In this document: positions 18,105 to 26,760 of the stretch, piece by piece
Numbering within the stretch: position 1 is the first letter of the stretch
Layout of the letters: each line of letters starts with the position of its first letter
Source: Bradyrhizobium sp. AZCC 1719
GTDB lineage: Bacteria > Pseudomonadota > Alphaproteobacteria > Rhizobiales > Xanthobacteraceae
Length of the DNA: 64,000 nucleotides
Direction of reading: 5' to 3'
Assembly (NCBI RefSeq): GCF_036924525.1
Contig: NZ_JAZHRU010000001.1
Coordinates: 1,331,001 to 1,395,000, forward strand
Notes under the pieces: generated by a model
The model's database searches: none
Seen by the model: only the letters and a program-made list of their open reading frames with translations
What the model was told of the DNA's origin: nothing
Position numbers and translations under genes: made by a program

Positions 18105-18902
18105 TTATCGCAGCTTGCCAAGCCAGAGCGCGGCTAGCGTCGCGCGGTTGCGCACGCCGAACTTGGCGTAGATCGACTTGACGTGGAAGTGCGTGGTGTT
18201 CGGACTTTGGTCGAACTTCTGCGCAATCTCCTTTTCCGCGTGCCCGTCGAGCAGTGCGAGCAATACCCTGCGCTCAGCGGGTGTCAGGGCCGCGTCGGCG
18301 ATGAGCAGGCCGTGGCTGAGCAGTTGTTGACGGTGAAACCATCTCAACCCCCGCATCGTGAAGCCCAGGCGCTGGCCGTCGTGCGCCGAGAAGCGAGGTG
18401 CCTGTGCATCGCGAAATACGAACAGGCGGATCCTCACGTCGTTATTGAGCGCAATGCGCACTGAAATGCTGTCGGCGAATCCGACGTCCAAATAGTGCCG
18501 ACGATAATGCTCGCCCTCGAACCATTCCGGCGGCAGCGCTTCGAACAGCAGGCGGACACGGAACGGCTCATCTCCCGACACGGAAAGAATCTGAGACAGG
18601 TCGACGTTGTCGGACCAGAGCGTATCGTACTGCTTCTGCACAGATGCCGCCACGGCCGGTATCGGGTCCAGCACCCGGACAAGGCGCGGACGCCAGCCAA
18701 GCAAGGGATCGGTCCGCTTCGGCGAAGGCAATCGCACCAGCACACCCCATAGCACATTGCGTGCCGACAACATGGTACGCAGTGCGGACAGCAGGTGTGT
18801 CAGCGCGGCGTCGCCGTCGGCGGCCGAGAAGTCGGCCAGCTGATCCCAGAGTGCATAGACATCTTGGTTTTGCGGATCGATGGGATCCGTGGAGAGATGC
18901 AT
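18105..18902 (-). CDS. LuxR-family transcriptional regulator, unknown sensor domain
   Basis: 265 residues from an ATG at 18902 that has GGGA 5 bases upstream; an earlier in-frame ATG at 18995 would add 31 residues. The C-terminal 60 residues form a LuxR/GerE helix-turn-helix: LTPAERRVLLALLDGHAEKE then HFHVKSIYAKFGVRNRATL. The N-terminal 190 residues have no receiver signature and no classic autoinducer-binding motif that I can identify. A dyad GCAGG-N8-CCTGC at 18921-18938 lies just upstream and could be an autoregulatory site. The gene diverges from the small-protein cluster starting at 19317. Confidence 0.75.
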   Translation of the reverse strand: MHLSTDPIDPQNQDVYALWDQLADFSAADGDAALTHLLSALRTMLSARNVLWGVLVRLPSPKRTDPLLGWRPRLVRVLDPIPAVAASVQKQYDTLWSDNVDLSQILSVSGDEPFRVRLLFEALPPEWFEGEHYRRHYLDVGFADSISVRIALNNDVRIRLFVFRDAQAPRFSAHDGQRLGFTMRGLRWFHRQQLLSHGLLIADAALTPAERRVLLALLDGHAEKEIAQKFDQSPNTTHFHVKSIYAKFGVRNRATLAALWLGKLR

Positions 18903-19316
18903 GTCATTCCCAAAGCGTGTGCAGGTCGGCCGGCCTGCGCGGGCATGCATAAACGACAACGAACCACCTTTCCAGGTAGTTTTCAGACGCATCACGTGGC
19001 GCGATATTCAGCACGGGTGCTGGGAAGACGGGTCCCTCCCACCGTGACGACATTGGGAGGTCTGTCGAAGAGCGAACGGTACCGATGGCTTCCCGGCTCT
19101 TTCATCATCCCATCATGCGCTGCTCCGGTTTGCAAAAGCGGGAGCATCGACGTCCCCGACAGACATCGAGAGATCAAAGATCTCCCGGTGGAGAATTTTT
19201 ACGACATGACCTTCGTATTCCCAGTGGCGATTGATCGCACGATCTAGCGCCTCCGAGACGCGGGTGTTGCCTTTCTTCTTAATCCTCACACCCGGAGCGG
19301 CAATCGCTATTGAGCG
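18903..19316. other. Divergent region upstream of the LuxR-type gene
   Basis: 414 bases with a short dyad at 18921-18938 and a short reverse-strand frame at its right end (below). No convincing promoter pair was found. Confidence 0.4.
19113..19289 (-). CDS. Possible small protein, unknown
   Basis: A reverse-strand frame of about 58 residues from a GTG near 19289 reads RIKKKGNTRVSEALDRAINR and then HWEYEGHVVKILHREIFD, which looks more like protein than random sequence. The opposite strand is also open over part of it, the start is uncertain, and I recognise no family. Listed with low confidence. Confidence 0.25.
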   Translation of the reverse strand: MRIKKKGNTRVSEALDRAINRHWEYEGHVVKILHREIFDLSMSVGDVDAPAFANRSSA

Positions 19317-19709
19317 GTGAATATCCAAGCGCCTTCTTTTTCAAAACAATCATCGCGGACCAAACTGCCTCAGGAGCTTTTCTTGCAAATTTACAGAAAT
19401 AAACCTGGTCACGCCGACCATGCCATTGCGCGGCTGCCTTTGACATGGTGGGAGCGCGCCTGCTTCCGGTCAAAGCTGCGCGAGGATATCAGCGACAGAC
19501 CTGATTTTCTACGCGATGTCGGCATCGACGTGCTTGAAGCGCATGCTGAAGCGTGCCGCTTTTTCTGGCAACCGATCACGCTGAAGCGCCTGCCAATCCT
19601 GGATTATGCCCCTGCAACCGCCGCCATCGCGCGGTCAGCCCTCGGGGCCGTTGGTTCCAGATATTGTGCTGACAACGCATTAAATCATCAATCTACCGTG
19701 GCGTCCTGA
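19317..19709 (+). CDS. DUF1127-like small protein
   Basis: 130 residues from a GTG at 19317. The centre resembles the DUF1127 signature of short basic proteins: WWERACFRSKLRED, ISDRPDFLRDVGID, then AEACRFFWQP. In alphaproteobacteria such proteins are linked to RNA binding and phosphate or carbon metabolism; here the role is unknown. The long ends on both sides of the motif are atypical, and the start is weak. It heads a run of three small genes reading away from the LuxR-type regulator. Confidence 0.5.
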   Translation: MNIQAPSFSKQSSRTKLPQELFLQIYRNKPGHADHAIARLPLTWWERACFRSKLREDISDRPDFLRDVGIDVLEAHAEACRFFWQPITLKRLPILDYAPATAAIARSALGAVGSRYCADNALNHQSTVAS

Positions 19710-19711
19710 TA

Positions 19712-19984
19712 ATGAAAAACACTTCGTACCCTTCGGCCGTACTGCCGCCTCTCGCTCCGTTTCACGTCGAGAAGGAAAGGCGAAGCTTCTTCGCCTTTAT
19801 CACGTCGGCGCTGCACAGCTCACGGCGCCTTCAGGCAGGTCGAATCCTGCGTCAATACGAACACTTGATCGCGCCTTCCGAGCAACCCGCTCCGCGCCAA
19901 TCTAGCCAGGATTCCGAAACTCGGGAAATGCTCACCAGCAGGCCGCACTGCGCTCTTGCTGCAGGAGGTCGTTTCCTTGGATAG
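19712..19984 (+). CDS. Small basic protein, DUF1127-like
   Basis: 90 residues from an ATG at 19712, two bases after the previous stop. The segment FHVEKERRSFFAFITSALHS and then RRLQAGRILRQYEHLI has the aromatic/basic helix pattern of DUF1127-type proteins. The C-terminal third looks unstructured. It overlaps the next gene by 8 bases and carries that gene's ribosome binding site, so translation of the two may be coupled. Confidence 0.5.
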   Translation: MKNTSYPSAVLPPLAPFHVEKERRSFFAFITSALHSSRRLQAGRILRQYEHLIAPSEQPAPRQSSQDSETREMLTSRPHCALAAGGRFLG

Positions 19985-20396
19985 CCTGATCGCAATCTAC
20001 ATCGCATGGATCGTTGCCCAGACCGGTTTGTCGGCTCCCGATCATCCGCCGATCCACTTCGTGACACCGGCGGAAATGGCAATGCGACACGGCTCGCCGG
20101 AAAATAGCGGGCTGGAGTTGCAGGCGCTCTACAATCGCGACGAGGGGTCAATTTACCTGCCTCAGGGCTGGCGACCCGATGATCTGCGACAGAAAAGCAC
20201 TCTGGTGCATGAACTGGTGCACCACGTGCAGAGGTCAAACAACATCGTCCTCCCCTGTATTGCTGCTTACGAACGCCAAGCATACGAATTGCAGATCAAA
20301 TGGCTGCGGGAAGAAGGGGTGACCGATCCGTACGAGCTTATCAAAACCAATGAGCTGAGCATCTACATGGTTAGCGTATGCCGTGACGGGTCATAA
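19977..20396 (+). CDS. Small protein with HELVH metalloprotease-like motif
   Basis: 139 residues from a TTG at 19977. An AGGAGG 8 bases upstream decides this start over the TTG at 19956. The sequence contains STLVHELVHHVQRSN, an HExxH zinc-site pattern with an extra histidine, followed by a conserved-looking AYERQAYELQIKWLRE that could give the third ligand. It resembles small uncharacterised rhizobial proteins (possibly DUF6647). No clear signal peptide is present, although the N-terminus is hydrophobic. Protease activity is only inferred. Confidence 0.65.
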   Translation: MDSLIAIYIAWIVAQTGLSAPDHPPIHFVTPAEMAMRHGSPENSGLELQALYNRDEGSIYLPQGWRPDDLRQKSTLVHELVHHVQRSNNIVLPCIAAYERQAYELQIKWLREEGVTDPYELIKTNELSIYMVSVCRDGS

Positions 20397-20668
20397 ATCC
20401 CGAATGGGCCAAGGGACCTGGCTCAATCACTTCGCCTCGTAGTCCGATGCTATCGATTATCTAGCTAGCCGCGGCCACGGATCTCTCTCGCCATTGTGGA
20501 TGCAGCCATTCATGTGGCCGATTACAGTTTTGCGCGTGGACCAGGAAGACCGGCCCCGAGAACGTCTCTCCTAGAGTTTCGAAGAACCTCCCTGTCAACC
20601 TTGTCAACCGTGTCGACCGACTTTCAGCGCCTTAAGCTAGCGCGGTGGCGGGGTGCGCCTTGGGTTGC

Positions 20669-21514
20669 CTACTTGGGAGCAGTTTTCTTCACCGCGGCTT
20701 CCAGGCTTGCTTTCGCCGAACCCGGCTTCAGCGGCTTTTGCTGGCTCTCGTGCGGCGCCCAGCCGGAGAGCCAGACAATATCGAACGTCGCGCGGATACG
20801 GCCGTCCGCATCCGCAAAACGTTCGCCGTAGATCTGCGCCATCCGCAACATCGTGGCGCGGCGGGTCGGCGTCCGTCGCCGTTCGATCAAAAAATTGGTC
20901 GCACCCATCCGCCTGAGATCGGCCATCAGCGCAAACGCGCTGTCGTAGCGCACCACGACGCGATCGACGTCGGTCACCGGCAGCGCGAGCCCTGCGCGCT
21001 GCAGGAGGCCGCCGACATCCCGCAAATCCGCAAACGGCGCGACGCGCGGCGATACCCCGCCCTCGCATTCGGCTTCCGCCGCGGCAAAGCTCTGCCGGAG
21101 CTCCGTCAACGTATCGCCGCCGATCATCGCCGCCAGCAACAGCCCATCCGGCTTCAACGCGCGGCGGATCTGCGCCAGCACGCCGGGCAGATCGTTGACG
21201 AACTGAAAAGCCAGCGCGGAAACAGCGAGATCGAGCGATTGCGGCGGCAAGTGCAGGGTTTCGGATTGATCGACATCGAGGCGGGTGATGGATGCGAAGC
21301 GATCGGCCAATGGTTTTCGCAGGAGTTCGCCCGGCGTCCAGATATCGGCCGCATCGGCAAAACCTCGCGTCACCGCCTGCAGCCGCTCTTCGAAATCTTC
21401 CCTGATACGATCGAGCAGGAATGTCGCCGGCCCGCTGCGCCGCGCGCGGTCTAGCCGCGCGCGCAAGAGCGCACGGTCGAACAGGATGGGCGCACTGGTC
21501 GGGCTCGAAGTCAT
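20669..21514 (-). CDS. Methyltransferase-like protein (BioC/NDUFAF5-type)
   Basis: 281 residues. The overall pattern is of a class I SAM-dependent methyltransferase of the BioC/NDUFAF5 group: LDLAVSALAFQFVNDLPGVL, then LAQIRRALKPDGLLLAAMIGGDTL, and the C-terminal DVDRVVVRY and WAPHESQQKPLKPGSA. The usual glycine-rich motif I is not evident; the corresponding area reads FADAADIWTPGELL, so SAM binding may be altered or lost. It is divergent from comF. Function could be hydroxylation or assembly of respiratory components, as for NDUFAF5, but this is inference. Confidence 0.75.
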   Translation of the reverse strand: MTSSPTSAPILFDRALLRARLDRARRSGPATFLLDRIREDFEERLQAVTRGFADAADIWTPGELLRKPLADRFASITRLDVDQSETLHLPPQSLDLAVSALAFQFVNDLPGVLAQIRRALKPDGLLLAAMIGGDTLTELRQSFAAAEAECEGGVSPRVAPFADLRDVGGLLQRAGLALPVTDVDRVVVRYDSAFALMADLRRMGATNFLIERRRTPTRRATMLRMAQIYGERFADADGRIRATFDIVWLSGWAPHESQQKPLKPGSAKASLEAAVKKTAPK

Positions 21515-21591
21515 GCCGGTTGGTACGCTGGCTGCCTATCTCTGGCAATGCCGTGCTTGAGCCGCACGCGGCACAGCGCTAGCCTCACGCC

Positions 21592-22401
21592 ATGGACGCC
21601 GAGGCATCACCACCACGCTCCATTTCCAGCCAGCTTCGCGGCGCGTTGAGCGCCTGCCGCGACGCATTCGCGCACCTGCCGCGGCTCGCGCTCGACATCG
21701 CGCTGCCGACGCAGTGCGTTTCCTGCCGCGAGCCGGTCGATGGCGAGGGCGTTTGCGCGGCATGCTGGGCGAAACTGTCGTTCATCGCACCACCGTTCTG
21801 TCCGCGGCTCGGCATCCCCTTCGTCTACGATCCGGGTCCGGAATTGCTCTCGATGGAGGCGATCGCCAATCCGCCGGCCTACCAGCGCGCCCGCGCCGCG
21901 GTGCGTTATGACGACGTCGCCCGCACGCTGGTTCATGCGCTGAAGTACCAGGATCGCACCGATCTGGCGCCGGCAATGGGCCGCTGGATGGCCCGCGCGG
22001 GCCAGGAATTGCTTGACGAAGCCGACGTGCTGGTCCCTGTTCCCCTGCACTGGCGACGCGGCTGGAGCCGCCGCTACAACCAATCCGGCGCGCTGGCGCG
22101 GGTGATTTCGCGCCAAACCGGCGTCAAACTGGCCTCTGAGGCGCTTCGTCGCATTCGCGCGACCGAGCAGCAGATCGGGCTATCCCGACCACAGCGCGCC
22201 AGCAATGTGCAGGGCGCCTTCAAGGTCGCCGCCGACCGCGTGGCCGACATCCAGGGCCGCCGCGTCATCCTGATCGACGACGTGCTGACGTCAGGCGCCA
22301 CGACCGACGCTTGCGCCCGGGCGCTACTGCGCGCCAAGGCCGCGCAGGTCGACGTGCTGGTATTCGCGCGGGTTGTGGACAGCCACCGGGCTCCCATATA
22401 A
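21592..22401 (+). CDS. comF: ComF family phosphoribosyltransferase-like protein
   Basis: 269 residues. An N-terminal zinc-binding part (CVSCREPVDGEGVCAACW) is followed by a phosphoribosyltransferase-like domain with the PRPP loop VILIDDVLTSGATT near residue 225. ComF is needed for DNA uptake in naturally competent bacteria, but its role here is not known. It heads an apparent operon with grxC, a nitrilase-type gene and a DUF1178 gene. Confidence 0.88.
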   Translation: MDAEASPPRSISSQLRGALSACRDAFAHLPRLALDIALPTQCVSCREPVDGEGVCAACWAKLSFIAPPFCPRLGIPFVYDPGPELLSMEAIANPPAYQRARAAVRYDDVARTLVHALKYQDRTDLAPAMGRWMARAGQELLDEADVLVPVPLHWRRGWSRRYNQSGALARVISRQTGVKLASEALRRIRATEQQIGLSRPQRASNVQGAFKVAADRVADIQGRRVILIDDVLTSGATTDACARALLRAKAAQVDVLVFARVVDSHRAPI

Positions 22402-22443
22402 TTCAAAGACTTGCCAAGAAAGACTTGCCAATCAGAGCGCGCC

Positions 22444-22716
22444 ATGACCGCCATTGAAATCTATACCCGCCCGGGCTGCGGCTACTGCACCGCCGCCAAA
22501 TCGCTGCTGACGCGCAAGAACGCCGCGTTCACGGAACTGAACGTGGCCGCCGACTCGGCCTATCGCGAGCAGATGTACGACCGCGCAGGCCATGGCTCGA
22601 CCTTCCCTCAGATCTTCATCGGCACAACGCATGTCGGCGGCTGTGACGAGCTTTATGCATTGGACCGCGCGGGCAAGCTCGACGCTTTGCTGGCGGGAGA
22701 AAAGGCCCCCTCATGA
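22444..22716 (+). CDS. grxC: Glutaredoxin 3
   Basis: A small thiol-disulfide oxidoreductase using glutathione. 90 residues from the ATG at 22444 (MTAIEIYTRPGCGYC), with dithiol active site CGYC, the TFPQIFIG cis-proline motif and the glutathione-binding VGGCDEL. The stop codon overlaps the start of the next gene (ATGA at 22713), so translation is probably coupled. Confidence 0.94.
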   Translation: MTAIEIYTRPGCGYCTAAKSLLTRKNAAFTELNVAADSAYREQMYDRAGHGSTFPQIFIGTTHVGGCDELYALDRAGKLDALLAGEKAPS

Positions 22717-23591
22717 GCGCTGGTTCCACCTTCACCGCTGCCATGGTGCAGATGCGCACCGGGCTGCTGCCCGAACCGAGCCTCGAACAGGGCATCAACC
22801 TGATCCGCGAGGCCGCAGCGCAAGGCGCCGACTACGTGCTCACGCCCGAGGTGAGCAACATGATGCAACTGAACCGCAAGGCGCTGTTCGAGCATCTTGC
22901 ATCGGAAGCAGACGACCTCTCGCTGAAGGCCTATCGCGCGCTGGCCGCGGAGCTGAAGATTCATCTTCATATCGGCTCGCTGGCGCTGCGCTTCTCGCCC
23001 GAGCGCGCCGTCAATCGCTCGTTCCTGATCGGGCCTGACGGCAATTTGCTCGCCAGCTATGACAAGATCCATATGTTCGATATCGATCTGCCCGGCGGCG
23101 AGAGCTATCGCGAATCCGCCAACTACCAGCCGGGCGAAACTGCCGTGATCTCGGACTTGCCGTGGGGCCGGATCGGGCTGACGATCTGCTACGACGTGCG
23201 GTTTCCGGCGCTCTATCGCGCGCTGGCCGAGGCCGGCGCGTCGTTCCTCACCGTGCCTTCGGCCTTCACCAGGAAAACCGGCGAGGCACATTGGCACACG
23301 CTGTTGCGCGCCCGCGCCATCGAGACCGGCTGCTTCGTGTTCGCCGCGGCGCAATGCGGCATGCATGAGAACAAGCGCGAGACCTACGGGCATTCGCTGA
23401 TCATCGGCCCCTGGGGCGAGGTCCTTGCGGAGGGCGGCGTCGAGCCCGGCGTATTCCTCGCCAGCATCGACACATCCAGGGTCGAGACGGCTCGCAGAGC
23501 CGTGCCGTCGCTACAACATGGCAGACGCTTCGGCATTGCCGATCCCAAGGCCGGCCCCGAACATCTGCACCTCGTCCGAGGCTCGGTATGA
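22713..23591 (+). CDS. Carbon-nitrogen hydrolase (nitrilase family, Nit1-like)
   Basis: 292 residues. The Glu-Lys-Cys catalytic triad of the nitrilase superfamily is visible: Glu in LTPEVSN, Lys in YDKIHMFD and Cys in TICYDVRFP. The sequence is closest to deaminated-glutathione amidases (Nit1/YbeM type), which fits its coupling to a glutaredoxin gene; the substrate is inferred. It overlaps both neighbours by ATGA-type junctions (22713 and 23588). Confidence 0.88.
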   Translation: MSAGSTFTAAMVQMRTGLLPEPSLEQGINLIREAAAQGADYVLTPEVSNMMQLNRKALFEHLASEADDLSLKAYRALAAELKIHLHIGSLALRFSPERAVNRSFLIGPDGNLLASYDKIHMFDIDLPGGESYRESANYQPGETAVISDLPWGRIGLTICYDVRFPALYRALAEAGASFLTVPSAFTRKTGEAHWHTLLRARAIETGCFVFAAAQCGMHENKRETYGHSLIIGPWGEVLAEGGVEPGVFLASIDTSRVETARRAVPSLQHGRRFGIADPKAGPEHLHLVRGSV

Positions 23592-24058
23592 TCCGCTACA
23601 ACCTTCGCTGCGAGAAAGGCCATGCTTTCGAAAGCTGGTTTCAAAGCTCCGCGGCTTACGAGACCCAGGAAAAGCGCAAGCTGGTGAGCTGCCCGAATTG
23701 CGGCTCGGTCAAGGTCGAACGCGCCATCATGGCTCCGCAGATCGTCAGCAAGAAGGGCCGCGAGCAAGCCGCGCCTACGCCGGCCGCGCCTGCGGAAGCA
23801 ACCGGATCGGAATCGACGCCGCTGTTGATGGCGCAGGAGCGCGAGCTGCGCGCCAAGCTGAAGGAATTGCGCGATCACATCGTCAAGAATGCCGACAATG
23901 TCGGCGAGCGCTTCCCCAACGAAGCGCGCAAGATGCACTACGGCGATATCGAGCACCGCCCGATCTACGGCGAAGCCACGCCGGATGAGGCGCGCGCGCT
24001 GATCGACGAAGGCGTCGAGGTATCCCCGCTGCCGGTGCTGCCGGAAGATAGGAATTGA
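23588..24058 (+). CDS. DUF1178 family protein
   Basis: 156 residues, beginning MIRYNLRCEKGHAFESWFQS, the standard start of DUF1178, with a zinc-ribbon-like CEKGH and CPNCGS pair. The middle is alanine/proline-rich and the C-terminal half holds the conserved NVGERFPNEARKMHYGD. The function is unknown. It ends the comF-grxC-nitrilase operon. Confidence 0.9.
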   Translation: MIRYNLRCEKGHAFESWFQSSAAYETQEKRKLVSCPNCGSVKVERAIMAPQIVSKKGREQAAPTPAAPAEATGSESTPLLMAQERELRAKLKELRDHIVKNADNVGERFPNEARKMHYGDIEHRPIYGEATPDEARALIDEGVEVSPLPVLPEDRN

Positions 24059-24071
24059 ACTGACGTAGACC

Positions 24072-24172
24072 GTCATTCCGGGATGGTCCGAAGGACCAGA
24101 CCCGGAATCTCGAGATTCTCAGGTGCGCAATTGCGCACCATAGTTCGGTGCTTCGCACCGCCCCGGAATGAC
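24072..24172. repeat. Palindromic intergenic repeat, family B copy 1
   Basis: Outer arms GTCATTCCGGG and CCCCGGAATGAC enclose an inner hairpin GGTCCGAAGGACC. This copy also contains a perfect 18-base palindrome (GGTGCGCAATTGCGCACC, 24122-24139) and a CGGTGCTTCGCACCG hairpin absent from the second copy at 52229-52310. It sits between convergent genes. Confidence 0.85.
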
Positions 24173-24179
24173 AGTGTCC

Positions 24180-25079
24180 TTACGCCGCCACCAATAGCGC
24201 CACGCCCACTACGATCAGCACGATGCCCGACAGCTCTCGCGCCGATAGCGGCTGCTTGAACGAGTAATACGACACGGCCTGCGCGAACAGCACTTCGACC
24301 AGCGCCAGCGTGCGCACGTTGGCCGCCGCTGTCAGCGCTAGCGCCAGAAACCAGAATTGCGAGGCGAAGGCGCCCATGAAGCCCGCGAGCATCGAGGGCC
24401 GCCACAGCCCGAAAATCTTCATCAGCACATCAGGCGCGCGGGCGAGCAGGTAGACCGTCAGCACCAGCGTCTGCACGAACAGGCCGAACACCAGCGTGTA
24501 CGACGCCGCGGTGACGAAGGAGACGCCCGGCACCACGATGACCGCGCCGCGAAAGCCAACGGCCGACAGGGCAAAGCCCGCCGCGGCAACCAGGCCGATG
24601 ATGGTCGGCTTCAACTCCGCAAAACCTTTTTCGCCGCCCGGCCGCAGCGCCGTGATGACCACGCCGACGGTCGCGATCACGATCGCGACCACTTTCAGCG
24701 CCGTCAAATGATCGCCAAGAAAGATGAAGCCGAAGATCGCAGCCTGGATCGCCTCGGTCTTGATATACGCCGTGGTCACGACAAACGAGCGATCGTTCAT
24801 CGCAAGCAACATCAGACCGGTGGCCACGATCTGACTCAGCGCGCCGAGCAATAGCCACGGCCAGAACGCCACCGTCGGCCACGGTACAGGGTCGCCGGTG
24901 AAAGCCACCACGACAGTGAAGAAGATGATCGAAAACGGAAAGCCGAACAGGAAGCGGATATTGGTCGCGCCCCAGGTCCCGAGCGGCCCCGTCAACGACC
25001 GCTGCATCGCATTGCGGGCGACCTGGCCCAGCGCAGCGATGATGGTGAAGGGAATCCAGAGCGTGGCGACGGAGAGCAT
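24180..25079 (-). CDS. DMT-superfamily transporter (EamA-like)
   Basis: 299 residues with about ten hydrophobic helices arranged as two halves, as in EamA permeases. The transported compound cannot be read from the sequence. It is one of three such transporters in this window (also 36869 and 54867). It is convergent with the DUF1178 gene, with a repeat between them, and lies 254 bp downstream of ubiG with another repeat in between, so it probably has its own promoter. Confidence 0.85.
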   Translation of the reverse strand: MLSVATLWIPFTIIAALGQVARNAMQRSLTGPLGTWGATNIRFLFGFPFSIIFFTVVVAFTGDPVPWPTVAFWPWLLLGALSQIVATGLMLLAMNDRSFVVTTAYIKTEAIQAAIFGFIFLGDHLTALKVVAIVIATVGVVITALRPGGEKGFAELKPTIIGLVAAAGFALSAVGFRGAVIVVPGVSFVTAASYTLVFGLFVQTLVLTVYLLARAPDVLMKIFGLWRPSMLAGFMGAFASQFWFLALALTAAANVRTLALVEVLFAQAVSYYSFKQPLSARELSGIVLIVVGVALLVAA

Positions 25080-25182
25080 GGGGAATACCGGCGGGAAGCT
25101 GCCGCACCATGCCGGGCGCCACGAATGCGGTCAACCGGAGCGGCGTCATGGCGGTAATGCGCTGCCCTACCACAAACCCGCC

Positions 25183-25302
25183 GTCGTCCCTGCGAACGCA
25201 GGGATCCATACGCCGCGGCCCGCGGAAATGGCACACGGCGAGACGGCTGCGCTTCAACAATGTAAGCTGGTGGTTATGGGTCCCTGCGTTCGCAGGGACG
25301 AC
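25183..25302. repeat. Palindromic intergenic repeat, family D
   Basis: Outer arms GTCGTCCCTGCGAACGCAGGG and TCCCTGCGTTCGCAGGGACG form a long hairpin, each arm itself containing a shorter dyad. A fragment GTCGTCCCTGCG recurs at about 31757. Confidence 0.8.
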
Positions 25303-25333
25303 ACTGGTGATGCGGTAAAAGTGCCGCCATCAA

Positions 25334-26101
25334 TTACACCCCTTCCGCCACCACCATGTAGTTCACGTCCATGTCGGACGAGATACTCCATCTGTCGGCA
25401 AGCGGGTTATAGACCACGCCGGCCTGCTCGGTGATGGTGAGCCGGTTGTTGGCGAGGTGCCGGGCGAGTTCGTCCGGCGTGACGAACTTGTCCCACTGAT
25501 GGGTGCCGCGCGGCAGCCAGCGCAGCACATATTCGGCGCCGACGATCGCGAGCGCAAAGCTCTTCCAGTTGCGGTTCAGCGTGGAGACCACCATCATTCC
25601 GCCCGGCTTGACCATCGCCGCGCAGCGGGCGAGGAACGCGCCGACATCGGTAACATGCTCGATCACTTCCATCGCCAGCACGATGTCGAACCGCTCGCGA
25701 TGGTCCATCTGCTCGACGGTGGTGCAGCGATAATCGATCGACAGATGCCCCTTGTCGGCGTGCAGCTTGGCAGCCGCAATATTGGTCGCGGACGGATCGA
25801 TCCCGATCACCTGCGCGCCCAGCCGCGTCAACGGCTCGCACAACAGGCCAGCGCCGCAACCGATATCGAGGATCCGCAGCCCCGAGAGGCAACTCAAGCT
25901 CCTGGCGTTACGCTCAAACTTGCGGCAGGCAGCGTCGCGGATATAGGCGAGACGCAGCGGGTTGATCTTGTGCAGCGGGGCCATCTTGCCTTTGGGGTCC
26001 CACCACTCATCCGACAATTTCGAAAATTTCGCGACCTCGGCCGGGTCAACGCTGCCGCCCATCACAGAAAGGCCGGCGGATGAATTTCGCTGTATGGCCA
26101 T
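25334..26101 (-). CDS. ubiG: Ubiquinone biosynthesis O-methyltransferase
   Basis: Carries out both O-methylations in ubiquinone synthesis. 255 residues. The SAM-binding motif LDIGCGAG is at residues 78-85. Also present are VEVAKF-type N-terminal SDEWWDPKGKMAPLHKINP, AMEVIEHV, and HQWDKFVTPDEL, all diagnostic of UbiG. It begins 3 bp after the PH-domain gene on the same strand, so the two form an operon. Confidence 0.94.
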   Translation of the reverse strand: MAIQRNSSAGLSVMGGSVDPAEVAKFSKLSDEWWDPKGKMAPLHKINPLRLAYIRDAACRKFERNARSLSCLSGLRILDIGCGAGLLCEPLTRLGAQVIGIDPSATNIAAAKLHADKGHLSIDYRCTTVEQMDHRERFDIVLAMEVIEHVTDVGAFLARCAAMVKPGGMMVVSTLNRNWKSFALAIVGAEYVLRWLPRGTHQWDKFVTPDELARHLANNRLTITEQAGVVYNPLADRWSISSDMDVNYMVVAEGV

Positions 26102-26104
26102 GAT

Positions 26105-26584
26105 TCAGGTGCCGGCCGGTCGGGTGGTGATGGCGGTGCGAAACGCCAGCGGGCGCGCAATGGTGGAAATGGTTTGCGTGCCCTCGCCGACGCCCTGAAT
26201 GGTGACGTCGCCGTAGTTCAGGATGCGGCCGAGGATGCTCTGGTTGACGTCGACGCTCTCGACCTTGTCGAGGCTCATCTCGAAAGTCCGCCGCTTGATG
26301 AAACCCGTCTTGTGGACGACTCGCATATTGGTGACGTCGGTCTCGGTGGTCCAGCGATGGAACCAGGCCGTCGCGGTCCAATACAATGCCGCAAGTCCAG
26401 CGACGCCCGCCAGCCCCAGGCAAAGCAACATCAGCGCGTCGGGGCTGACCATACGCGACAGCACCAGAAAGACGAGCGCCACGACCCACGCCGCGATGGC
26501 CGGCAAAAAGAACATCCAATGTGCGTTGGTCGAATACAGCACCCTCTCGCCGGGCTGCAGGATATCATCGATATAACGCCCCAT
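26105..26584 (-). CDS. PH-domain membrane protein (bPH2 type)
   Basis: 159 residues from the ATG at 26584 (MGRYIDDILQPGERVLY). Two hydrophobic helices at about residues 25-70 precede a bacterial pleckstrin-homology domain (TNMRVVHKTGFIKRRTFEMS, LDKVESVDVNQSILGRIL, YGDVTIQGVGEG). A longer frame up to 26710 is not supported. The function is unknown. It is the first gene of a two-gene unit with ubiG and is divergent from lysC. Confidence 0.85.
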   Translation of the reverse strand: MGRYIDDILQPGERVLYSTNAHWMFFLPAIAAWVVALVFLVLSRMVSPDALMLLCLGLAGVAGLAALYWTATAWFHRWTTETDVTNMRVVHKTGFIKRRTFEMSLDKVESVDVNQSILGRILNYGDVTIQGVGEGTQTISTIARPLAFRTAITTRPAGT

Positions 26585-26760
26585 ACGCTCGTCCTGAATT
26601 AACCCGTCACCACAGCAATTTGCGCCATTTTTGGGTCGAAAACGGAACCGGGGGTGCTTGCCCCGGACCGCGTCGCTATGTATACGCCGCTTTCGGCCCG
26701 GGCGCTCCACTTTCCGTGCGGGTCACCTAACTTATCCTCACAGGGAATGCACGCGACGTC

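Noticed and set aside
20637..21548. 303-codon minus-strand frame offset from the methyltransferase
   Set aside because: It is rich in Arg, Ala and Gly with no fold signature, whereas the other minus-strand frame reads as a methyltransferase-like protein.
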